From the NCBI GenBank assembly GCA_045595185.1, contig JAZNZX010000019.1, positions 1 to 23,790 of the forward strand: a stretch of 23,790 nt of DNA, written 5' to 3'. Each line of letters opens with the position of its first letter. Positions within the stretch are counted from its first letter, which is position 1. A program made the position numbers and the translations under genes. Origin of the DNA: Fimenecus sp045595185 (GTDB taxonomy: Bacteria > Bacillota > Clostridia > Oscillospirales > Acutalibacteraceae). The notes under the pieces are model-generated. The model saw nothing but the letters and a program-made list of their open reading frames with translations. It was not told the origin of the DNA and made no database searches. Positions 14,273-20,798 of the stretch are shown piece after piece.

Positions 14273-16111
14273 ATGAATTTCAGTGTTCAATTTAAAGTAA
14301 GAGGTGACGACTTCGGTGGTCATTTTATAAACGGTATTTCAATGGCAGATAGCGAAAGTATGTGGAAATGCAAGCTGATTTCTGCCGACCCGGAAAAAAA
14401 TGTATATGAATCAGCAGACGGTTATAAAATCACAGCATACCATATAAAAAAAGGTGATGTGTTTGAGTGTTATACTGTTTTTGAGAATAATACCGATAAA
14501 ACAGTAACACTTGATATGATTTCTTCATTTGCTTTAACTGATTTGGATGTTGATACGCTTCACAGAGCAACATCCTTCTGGAGTGCAGAGGGTAAACTTT
14601 TGAGTCAGAAGCTGACAGAACTCAATATGGAACGCTCATGGAGCGGTCACGGTATAAGAATTGAAAAATTCGGTCAAATCGGCTCAATGCCTGTGCGTAA
14701 ATGGTTCCCGTTTGTGGCTGTGGAAAACAGCAAAACAAATGAGTTTATCGGTGTTCAGCTTTATATTCCGTCAAGCTGGCAGATTGAGCTTTTCCGTCAT
14801 AAAGAGCCTTTGACCCTGCTCGGTGGTATTGCTGATTTTGATTACGGTCATTGGTGCAAGGAAATCAAACCAAATGAAAGCTTTACTACACCAAAAGCAG
14901 TTGTAGCAACAGGGGACAGCCTTCTCAAGGTTTGCGATATGCTCATTAAATCACAAAATCCCGATATTTCACCTGTGGATGAAGATTTGCCTGTTGTTTT
15001 TAACGAATACTGCACATCATGGGGAAATCCTACAATTGAAAATCTTCGCAAAACTGCCGAAAAACTGCAGGGTAGTGGTGTAAAATATCTTGTAATGGAC
15101 AGTGGCTGGTATAAGGAAGAAGATAAGAATTGGTGGGATACAATAGGGGACTGGAATGTGAGTAAAATTCTTTTCCCTAACGGACTTAAAGAAGTCAACG
15201 ATATGATTAAGTCCTATGGTCTTATTCCGGGAATTTGGTTTGAAATGGAAAATGTTGCACCTTTGTCACAGATTTACGGTGAAACTGACCATCTTCTTTC
15301 CCGTATGGGTGCACCGCTTAATGTTTGTGGTCACAGATTCCTTGACTTGCGTGACGAATGGTGCGTGAATTATCTTGACGAAAAGGTGATTAAGCTTCTT
15401 CGTGATAGTGGTTATGGTTATCTTAAGGTTGACTATAATGAAAATATCGGTGTCGGCTGTGACGGTGCAGAAAGTCTTGGTGAAGGTCTTCGTCAGTATG
15501 TCCTTGCAAGTCAAAAATATTTTAAGAGAATTAAATCAGAGTTACCTGATTTGGTTATTGAAAATTGTGCAAGTGGTGGACACCGTCTTGAACCGTCAAC
15601 AATGGAGCTTTGTTCACAGGCAAGCTTTTCCGATGCCCACGAATGTACAAGTATTCCGATTATTGCAGCCAATGTTCAAAGAATGATTAAACCGAGTCAG
15701 AGTCAGATTTGGGCAGTTCTTCGTGCAAAGGACGATATTCACAGAACATATTATAGCCTTATTTCAGGCTTTCTTGGTCGTCTTTGCATAAGTGGTGAAA
15801 TCTTTGATTTGCCACAGGAAAATTGGCAGGTTGCTCTTGATTCCATTAAATTCTACGACGAAATCAAGCATATTATAAAGGAAGGTTTCACAAGCGTGAT
15901 TGAATGTAATGTGGAGGATTATAATGACCCTGAGGGCTATCAGGTTGTCCTTCGTGAAACTGAAAACGATGCCTTGCTTATAGTTCATACATTCAAAAAC
16001 GGTGCAAATCCACCATATGAAAAAATTCTTGAAAAATGGAAAATCAAAAAAGAATTTGGCAGCCCACTCGACTCCGATTTCCGCTCCAAAGCCTTTTTAT
16101 TGCAAAAATAA
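14273..16111 (+). CDS. GH36 alpha-galactosidase-type glycoside hydrolase
   Basis: The 612-aa protein has the GH36 layout: an N-terminal beta-supersandwich (about 1-240), a TIM barrel (about 245-520) and a small C-terminal beta-domain. The nucleophile is Asp387 in YLKVDYNEN, the acid/base is Asp454 in FSDAHE, and the sugar-site motif ENCASGG spans 430-436. SGWY and DWNVSKILFPNGLKEV are also typical. Without a signal peptide it is probably cytoplasmic. The usual acid/base context (SDxxD) here reads SDAHE, so activity on alpha-galactosides versus alpha-N-acetylgalactosaminides is open. AGGAG precedes ATG 14273. The stop codon lies inside the terminal repeat of the adjacent element, though the C-terminus looks natural. 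Confidence 0.88.
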   Translation: MNFSVQFKVRGDDFGGHFINGISMADSESMWKCKLISADPEKNVYESADGYKITAYHIKKGDVFECYTVFENNTDKTVTLDMISSFALTDLDVDTLHRATSFWSAEGKLLSQKLTELNMERSWSGHGIRIEKFGQIGSMPVRKWFPFVAVENSKTNEFIGVQLYIPSSWQIELFRHKEPLTLLGGIADFDYGHWCKEIKPNESFTTPKAVVATGDSLLKVCDMLIKSQNPDISPVDEDLPVVFNEYCTSWGNPTIENLRKTAEKLQGSGVKYLVMDSGWYKEEDKNWWDTIGDWNVSKILFPNGLKEVNDMIKSYGLIPGIWFEMENVAPLSQIYGETDHLLSRMGAPLNVCGHRFLDLRDEWCVNYLDEKVIKLLRDSGYGYLKVDYNENIGVGCDGAESLGEGLRQYVLASQKYFKRIKSELPDLVIENCASGGHRLEPSTMELCSQASFSDAHECTSIPIIAANVQRMIKPSQSQIWAVLRAKDDIHRTYYSLISGFLGRLCISGEIFDLPQENWQVALDSIKFYDEIKHIIKEGFTSVIECNVEDYNDPEGYQVVLRETENDALLIVHTFKNGANPPYEKILEKWKIKKEFGSPLDSDFRSKAFLLQK

Positions 16112-16294
16112 ATTATAATTTGTCGAACAGAACAAGCAATTGGATAGGTCATTCTGAGCGTAGCGAAGAATCTCTCGCATTTCATCAGTCACACTGAGTG
16201 AAACGAAGGGTCTGTTAAAATAGGACAGAGATTCTTCGTCACTTTGTTCCTCAGAATGACACTAACCTTAAACATCCCTACAAACTCCAATTTA
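16109..16294 (+). repeat. 186-bp MITE-like element, copy B
   Basis: Its ends, TAAATTATAATTTGTCG and CATCCCTACAAACTCCAATT followed by TA, and its interior hairpin (GTCATTCTGAGCGTAGCGAA against TTTGTTCCTCAGAATGAC) match copies A and C almost base for base. The first three bases serve as the stop codon of the GH36 gene. The right end lies 20 bp upstream of the next -35 box. Confidence 0.9.
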
Positions 16295-16314
16295 TAGTAA
16301 TTACATCTTATCTA

Positions 16315-16343
16315 TTGACAAATAAAAGATACTATGCTACAAT
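16315..16343 (+). promoter_or_regulatory. Promoter of the sdpR-sdpI-like operon
   Basis: TTGACA (16315-16320) and TACAAT (16338-16343) are 17 bp apart. The predicted transcription start falls in the palindromic operator that follows. Confidence 0.8.
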
Positions 16344-16347
16344 ATAA

Positions 16348-16370
16348 TTAACATTTAAGTTAAATGTTAA
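16348..16370 (+). promoter_or_regulatory. Perfect palindromic operator for the ArsR-type repressor
   Basis: Two perfect 11-bp arms, TTAACATTTAA and TTAAATGTTAA, flank a single central G. The site lies between the -10 box and the AAAGGAGG ribosome site. Its position and AT-rich dyad form fit an autoregulatory ArsR-family operator. Confidence 0.75.
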
Positions 16371-16382
16371 AGGAGGTATTTT

Positions 16383-16658
16383 ATGGGATTACAAAATACA
16401 CTTAAAGCCCTTTCTGACCCTGTTCGTCGTGAAATACTTAATATGCTCAAAAATGGTCAGATGACAGCAGGGGAAATAACAGAAAAATTCGATATTACAG
16501 GTGCTGCAATTTCTCGTCATTTATCGGTGCTTAAAGAAGCCGACCTTGTCCGTGATAAACGAGAAGGAAAATTCATAATCTATGAATTGAACGCATCTGT
16601 GCTTGAAGAAATTATGCTTTGGATTACAGATTTGAAAGGAGACAACAGTAATGATTAA
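16383..16658 (+). CDS. ArsR-family repressor, SdpR-like
   Basis: This 91-aa winged-helix protein has the ArsR layout: KALSDPVRREILNMLKNG, then the recognition region ITGAAISRHLSVLKEADLV, and the wing REGKFIIYELN. The metal-binding Cys-box of metal-sensing ArsR proteins (ELCVCDL-like) is missing, so it is unlikely to sense metals. Its overlap of 8 bp with an SdpI-type gene copies the sdpR-sdpI arrangement of Bacillus subtilis, where SdpR represses its own operon and is inactivated when SdpI engages the SDP toxin. Here the cue is inferred by analogy. AAAGGAGG precedes ATG 16383, and a perfect palindrome lies just upstream. Confidence 0.85.
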   Translation: MGLQNTLKALSDPVRREILNMLKNGQMTAGEITEKFDITGAAISRHLSVLKEADLVRDKREGKFIIYELNASVLEEIMLWITDLKGDNSND

Positions 16659-17286
16659 AAAGAATCTACCAAAACTGATAATAACATCATTGATAATCCT
16701 TATACCAATACTTATTGGTCTTATACTATGGGACAAATTGCCTGACCAAGTCCCAATACATTGGGATATAAATGGTGCAGTTGATGATTATGCTAATAAA
16801 ATGCAAGCAGTATTTACGATGCCGTTGGTGTTAGTTGTGTTTCAATGGATTTGTGTTTTAGGAACATCGCTTGACCCTAAAAAGCAGAATATCAGCGATA
16901 AAACATTTACTCTTGTTTTGTGGATTATTCCTGTTATATCTTTGCTTTGCAACTCAATGGTGTATGCAACAGCATTAGGTCATAAAATCAGCGTTGAAAT
17001 AATTATGCCACTATTTATGGGTGCTTTGTTTGTTATAATCGGCAACTATCTTCCGAAATGCAAGCAGAGTTATACTATGGGAATTAAATTGCCCTGGACT
17101 CTTGATGATGAAGAAAATTGGAATAAAACTCACAGAATGGCAGGTTTTCTTTGGGTAATCGGTGGCGTAATTATTATGGCAACAGCATTTTTAGGTGCGT
17201 TTTGGTTCTTATTTGTTGTCCTTATACCAATGGTATTTATTCCATTTGTTTATTCATATCTTCTGTACAAAAAGAAAAACAAATAA
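16651..17286 (+). CDS. SdpI-family membrane protein (immunity/signal type)
   Basis: The 211-aa protein has about six membrane segments. Its N-terminal LPDQVPIHWDINGAVDDY is the DUF1648 signature, and the later GNYLPKCKQSYTMGIKLPWT followed by ENWNKTHRMAGFLW is the SdpI-family signature. B. subtilis SdpI protects cells from the SDP cannibalism toxin and also sequesters SdpR at the membrane; homologues are widespread, often without a linked toxin. No sdpC-like toxin gene is present in this window. AAAGGAGA lies inside the end of the repressor gene, 8 bp before ATG 16651, so the two are coupled. Confidence 0.85.
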   Translation: MIKKNLPKLIITSLIILIPILIGLILWDKLPDQVPIHWDINGAVDDYANKMQAVFTMPLVLVVFQWICVLGTSLDPKKQNISDKTFTLVLWIIPVISLLCNSMVYATALGHKISVEIIMPLFMGALFVIIGNYLPKCKQSYTMGIKLPWTLDDEENWNKTHRMAGFLWVIGGVIIMATAFLGAFWFLFVVLIPMVFIPFVYSYLLYKKKNK

Positions 17287-17292
17287 AATCTG

Positions 17293-17319
17293 TAAGGCGA
17301 GGTTTTTGACCTCGCCTTA
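17293..17319 (+). terminator. Terminator hairpin after the SdpI-like gene
   Basis: TAAGGCGAGGT pairs with ACCTCGCCTTA across a 5-nt loop (11-bp stem). The tail has few T, so it may be a weak terminator. The following 17321-17352 repeats ATTCTGCATT-like units of no known role. Confidence 0.65.
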
Positions 17320-17357
17320 ATTCTGCATTTTGCATTCTGAATTCTGCATTTATTTTA

Positions 17358-17385
17358 TTGACATCTTTTAAATCAATGGTATAAT
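17358..17385 (+). promoter_or_regulatory. Consensus promoter of glnA
   Basis: TTGACA (17358-17363) and TATAAT (17380-17385) are separated by 16 bp, a near-ideal sigma-A promoter. I see no obvious GlnR-type operator around it. Confidence 0.85.
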
Positions 17386-17442
17386 GATATAGTTAAAATG
17401 GGTATATATGTACTGATAATCACATGAAAGGTGGTAAATCCC

Positions 17443-18765
17443 ATGAGCTATACAGTTGAAGACATTCTTAAAATAGCAAAAGAAAAAGAAATTAAGTTTT
17501 TGCGTTTGCAATTTACTGACATTTTCGGTCAGATGAAAAACATCGCAATTACTGAAAATATGTTCGAAAAAGTTCTTACTGACGGTCAGATGTTTGACGG
17601 TTCATCAATTGAAGGTTTCGTTCGTATTGATGAGTCTGATATGTATTTAAAGCCTGACCTTGATACATTTACAATCCTTCCTTGGAAAGAGGGTACAGCT
17701 CGAGTAATCTGTGATGTTTACGGTGCTGATAAGGTAACTCCATTCACAGGTGACCCTCGTTATGTCCTTCGTTCCGTAATCAACGATGCAGCAAGTATGG
17801 GTTATTCAATCAATGTCGGCCCTGAATGTGAATTCTTCCTTTTCAAGCTTGATGAACATGGTCGAGCAACAACAAAGACAAATGACGCAGTTGGTTACTT
17901 TGATATCGGTCCTGCCGATGACGGTGAACAATGTCGTAACGACATCTGTATCGCGCTTCAGCAGATGGATTATGAAATTGAGGCATCCCACCACGAATGT
18001 GCAGAAGGTCAGCACGAAATTGACTTTAAATTTGCCGAAGCACTTGATGCTGCTGATAAGGTTGTTACATTTAAGCACGTTGTTAAGACATATGCGAGAA
18101 GAAACGGTCTTCACGCAACATTTATGCCAAAGCCACTTTATGGTGCAGCAGGTAACGGTATGCACACCAATCTTTCACTTATGAAGGATGGTAAAAATGC
18201 GTTCTATGACCCTGACGATAAGTACGGACTCAGTGAAACAGCATATCAGTTTATCGCAGGTGTTCTTCACCATATAAAGGCAATCACCTGTGTGGCAAAT
18301 CCGCTTGTAAACTCATACAAAAGACTTGTTCCGGGATTTGAAGCACCTGTATATATTTCCTGGTCAGCATCAAACCGTTCAGCACTCATTCGTGTTCCTG
18401 CAGCGCGTGGAATGGCAACCCGAGTCGAGCTTCGTTCTTCTGACCCATCTTGTAACCCATATCTTGAAATGGCTCTTTGTATTGCAGCGGGTCTTGACGG
18501 TATCAGAAAGGGTATGAAAGCACCTGAAGGCATTACAACAAATATCTACGATATGACACGCGAAGAAAGAAAAGCACAGGGCATTGAAAATCTTCCGAGC
18601 ACATTACAGGAAGCAACAAGAGAATTTGAAAAGAGCGAATTCGTAAAAGAAATTCTTGGTGAGCATATCTTCTCAAAATACCTTGCAGGTAAAAAGCAGG
18701 AATGGAAGAGCTACACCACAAGAATCACCCAATGGGAAATCGAAGAATATCTTACAAAGTATTAA
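17443..18765 (+). CDS. glnA: Glutamine synthetase type I-alpha
   Basis: The 440-aa enzyme makes glutamine from glutamate, ammonia and ATP. MFDGSSIEGFVRIDESDMYL holds Arg61, the counterpart of the Arg62 that in B. subtilis mediates feedback inhibition. FMPKPLYGAAGNGMHTNLSL and RVPAARGMATRVELRSSDPS are the metal, ATP and glutamate-site blocks. The length near 440 aa is that of GSI-alpha, the form without adenylylation control. I chose ATG 17443 because AAAGGTGG sits 8 nt upstream; a GTG at 17431 would lie in that ribosome site. The gene is monocistronic, bounded by its own promoter and terminator. Confidence 0.97.
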   Translation: MSYTVEDILKIAKEKEIKFLRLQFTDIFGQMKNIAITENMFEKVLTDGQMFDGSSIEGFVRIDESDMYLKPDLDTFTILPWKEGTARVICDVYGADKVTPFTGDPRYVLRSVINDAASMGYSINVGPECEFFLFKLDEHGRATTKTNDAVGYFDIGPADDGEQCRNDICIALQQMDYEIEASHHECAEGQHEIDFKFAEALDAADKVVTFKHVVKTYARRNGLHATFMPKPLYGAAGNGMHTNLSLMKDGKNAFYDPDDKYGLSETAYQFIAGVLHHIKAITCVANPLVNSYKRLVPGFEAPVYISWSASNRSALIRVPAARGMATRVELRSSDPSCNPYLEMALCIAAGLDGIRKGMKAPEGITTNIYDMTREERKAQGIENLPSTLQEATREFEKSEFVKEILGEHIFSKYLAGKKQEWKSYTTRITQWEIEEYLTKY

Positions 18766-18769
18766 AAAC

Positions 18770-18800
18770 AACGGCAGGGGAATCCTTGCCGTTATTTTTT
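18770..18800 (+). terminator. Intrinsic terminator of glnA
   Basis: AACGGCAGGGG and CCTTGCCGTT form a GC-rich stem followed by ATTTTTT, a few bases past the stop codon. Confidence 0.9.
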
Positions 18801-18816
18801 GTGAAAAGTGTTTATC

Positions 18817-19000
18817 AAATTATAATTTATCGGAATGAATAACCAATTCGATAGGTCATTCTGAGCGTAGCGAAGAATCTCTCGCATTTCATCAGTCACC
18901 CTGAGTGAAACGAAGGGTCTATTAAAATAGGACAGAGATTCTTCGTCACTTTGTTCCTCAGAATAACACTAACCTTAAACATCCCGATAAACTCCAATTT
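18817..19000 (+). repeat. 184-bp MITE-like element, copy C
   Basis: It begins AAATTATAATTTATCGGAATG and ends CATCCCGATAAACTCCAATTT, with the same interior hairpin as copies A and B. It is in the same orientation as both. It lies between the glnA terminator and the GtrA promoter and fills most of the gene-free interval; nothing else is visible there except the promoter. Confidence 0.9.
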
Positions 19001-19037
19001 GTTATATAAAACGGTGTTAACATAAAATTTCTTTTTA

Positions 19038-19066
19038 TTGACTTATGTAGCATATTATGGTATTAT
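19038..19066 (+). promoter_or_regulatory. Promoter of the GtrA-like gene
   Basis: TTGACT (19038-19043) and TATTAT (19061-19066) are 17 bp apart, 38 bp before the start codon. The -35 box lies 37 bp after the end of repeat copy C. Confidence 0.75.
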
Positions 19067-19103
19067 TTATTCATATCTTGATACATAAAAGGAGAATGTT
19101 ATT

Positions 19104-19649
19104 ATGTTGAAATTAAAAGACATTGATAAGGCTGCTGCGGCAAAGGGTAAAGCCGTTGAAACCTTCTGGCAGTTCATCAAATTTATTGTAGTTAGCTTAG
19201 GTGCATTTGTTATTCAGCTTTTCTTACCATATCTTGTAAAATTACCTATGACAGAAGAATTTCTTGCAAGACCTTATGACCTTTTCAATTTAGGTATCTG
19301 GTCTTCTGAAAAAGCTGCTGCTGCAGGTATGGATACAACAGGCCTTGGACTTTTCATTGCACTGACATCATGTAACATCCTTGCACAGATTTTCTCATTC
19401 TTTGTAAACAGAGAAAAGACATTTAACTCATGTGCAAACATTAAGGTTGTTTTCCCAATTTACCTTGTTGTTACCATCGCTCTTATCGCATTTTCAGCAT
19501 GGTTACAGCCATTCTTAGTAAACTTCCTTACATCAAAGGGATTAGGTGATTCAGCAATTGCGATTTCAGGTGCAATCTGTGCTTGTATCCAGTTCTTCCT
19601 TTACTTCCCGATTCAGATGATTCTTTTCCGTAAGAAGAAGGAAGACTAA
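19104..19649 (+). CDS. GtrA-like membrane protein
   Basis: The 181-aa protein has a short soluble N-terminus and four hydrophobic segments (about 22-42, 72-96, 112-134 and 152-172). SFFVNREKTF is the FxxNRxxTF-type motif of the GtrA family (PF04138), whose members are linked to moving or presenting undecaprenyl-phosphate sugars for wall or O-antigen decoration. The insert between the first two segments (ARPYDLFNLGIWSSEKAAAAG) is longer than in many GtrA proteins. No glycosyltransferase is adjacent, so the sugar is unknown. GGAG lies 9 nt before ATG 19104. Confidence 0.8.
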   Translation: MLKLKDIDKAAAAKGKAVETFWQFIKFIVVSLGAFVIQLFLPYLVKLPMTEEFLARPYDLFNLGIWSSEKAAAAGMDTTGLGLFIALTSCNILAQIFSFFVNREKTFNSCANIKVVFPIYLVVTIALIAFSAWLQPFLVNFLTSKGLGDSAIAISGAICACIQFFLYFPIQMILFRKKKED

Positions 19650-19678
19650 GCTGAATAATCTTTCAGTACATTGAAAAT

Positions 19679-19714
19679 CTGCCTTGTATCCTTTGTGATG
19701 CAAGGCATTGTTTT
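19679..19714 (+). terminator. Hairpin after the GtrA-like gene
   Basis: TGCCTTG and CAAGGCA (19680-19686 and 19701-19707) form a stem followed by TTGTTTTT. It sits only about 16 bp before the next start codon, so it may act as an attenuator between the two genes. Confidence 0.6.
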
Positions 19715-19730
19715 TAGGTGATATAATCAT

Positions 19731-20639
19731 ATGAAAAAACCAAATATTATCAAAATTATCTCAATTATACTTTCAATTGTTTTAAGCGTTGCATTGTCAT
19801 TTACACTTGTTACAACAACGCTGATTAGTGTCGGCAGGGACTATTTTGCGTCACAAGAGTTTGATTATATGGTTGACAACACTGACCTTGCAACCATGAA
19901 ATTCGTTTACAACGGTGAAAAAATAACTCTTGAAAAGTTTGTGAAAAATTATGTAACAGAAAAAATCGAAAATCATATACAGAATAATCCATTGAGTGAT
20001 TATACTGATTTTCTGTTTCCTATTTTTGACTCAATTACTGATTTTACCGTTGATAAAGCATTGTCTTCTGAATTTATTGACACAACCGTTAAAACAGAAG
20101 TACATTCAATAATTGACTATTTCCTTTACAGCAATGTGAATGAGGCAAAAGAGAGAATAGAAAATGGGATTACACTTGAAAATAATGTATCCCTTAACCC
20201 CGAAAACGCAACTACCTATGAGGAAAGAATAAAGGCAGAAGTAAAACTTGCAGTTTTCAAGTATATTGAAGAAGAATCAGGCAAAAGCTGTGACGAAATT
20301 ATTGTTCTTTTGTCCGAAGATAATATCTCGAAATTAAAAACAATTTCGGTTATTCTTTTTGCATTACTTTTGATTGTTTCAATCCCGACATTCCCAAGCA
20401 GTTTTATTTTTGTTGCATTGTCAATGATAATTTATAAAATTCAGATTACTTCCTATATAAGTAACTTTAAAGAGCGATTTGCAGGTAATGAAGATTTGAT
20501 TTCCTATGAGTTTATTAAGCCTCTTACAGATATATATGTAACATATGGCGACCAAGCACAAACAATAGGTCTTGTATGCCTTGTATTATTTATCGTATCA
20601 CTTGTGGCAATATATTTCATAAAGAAGAAAAATAAATAG
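19731..20639 (+). CDS. Unknown membrane protein with large extracytoplasmic domain
   Basis: I do not recognise this 302-aa protein. A signal-anchor-like helix (about 8-32) is followed by roughly 170 polar, acidic residues predicted outside the membrane. Three membrane segments follow (about 203-220, 223-238 and 278-297), ending in a lysine-rich cytoplasmic tail (IKKKNK). The extracytoplasmic part is rich in Glu/Asp and has a single Cys (in SGKSCDE). The ribosome site is weak (AGGTGAT). Its context, after a GtrA-like gene and next to bridge-peptide enzymes, suggests an envelope function only by association. Confidence 0.7.
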   Translation: MKKPNIIKIISIILSIVLSVALSFTLVTTTLISVGRDYFASQEFDYMVDNTDLATMKFVYNGEKITLEKFVKNYVTEKIENHIQNNPLSDYTDFLFPIFDSITDFTVDKALSSEFIDTTVKTEVHSIIDYFLYSNVNEAKERIENGITLENNVSLNPENATTYEERIKAEVKLAVFKYIEEESGKSCDEIIVLLSEDNISKLKTISVILFALLLIVSIPTFPSSFIFVALSMIIYKIQITSYISNFKERFAGNEDLISYEFIKPLTDIYVTYGDQAQTIGLVCLVLFIVSLVAIYFIKKKNK

Positions 20640-20648
20640 ATAAAGGTA

Positions 20649-20680
20649 GGGCGGGGTCAAGACCCCGCCGTTGTTGTTTT
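20649..20680 (+). terminator. Strong GC-rich terminator of the plus-strand gene
   Basis: GGCGGGGTC and GACCCCGCC form a 9-bp stem with a tiny loop, followed by TTGTTGTTTT, just after the stop codon of the unknown membrane protein gene. Confidence 0.85.
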
Positions 20681-20686
20681 AATATG

Positions 20687-20786
20687 AAATTATAATATGT
20701 ATGTCATTCTGAGGCGTTAACAACGAAGAATCTCTGTTGGTTGAAATGTTACCTTTTGAGAGATTCTTCACTACATTCAGAATGAC
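20687..20786 (-). repeat. Hairpin repeat between convergent genes, likely terminator of the FemAB genes
   Basis: GTCATTCTGA (20703-20712) and TCAGAATGAC (20777-20786) are perfect arms, with GAAGAATCTCT and AGAGATTCTTC as inner arms. The arms match the interior hairpin of the 185-bp elements, but the loop is different, and only a remnant of the left terminal repeat (AAATTATAATATG) is present. Lying 13 bp past the stop of the minus-strand FemAB gene, it may terminate that transcript. Confidence 0.7.
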
Positions 20787-20798
20787 AGATATTGTTTT

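Noticed and set aside
2510..16111. One polysaccharide utilisation locus joining the GH2 and GH36 enzymes
   Set aside because: They are 10 kb apart, in opposite orientation, with several unrelated operons between and no sugar importer.
15985..16185. Minus-strand open frame with RFFATLRMT-like translation over the end of the GH36 gene
   Set aside because: It is the reading of the repeat element; such RFFAxLRMT-type translations are a known artefact of the CATTCTGAG hairpin and have no ribosome site.
17321..17352. Tandem ATTCTGCATT-like units upstream of glnA as a regulator site
   Set aside because: The units are irregular and do not form a clean dyad or match a known nitrogen-regulator site; kept only as a short repeat note.
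17806..18165. Minus-strand open frame of 119 codons inside glnA
   Set aside because: It is the antisense shadow of a highly conserved gene; composition follows the glnA codons and there is no ribosome site.
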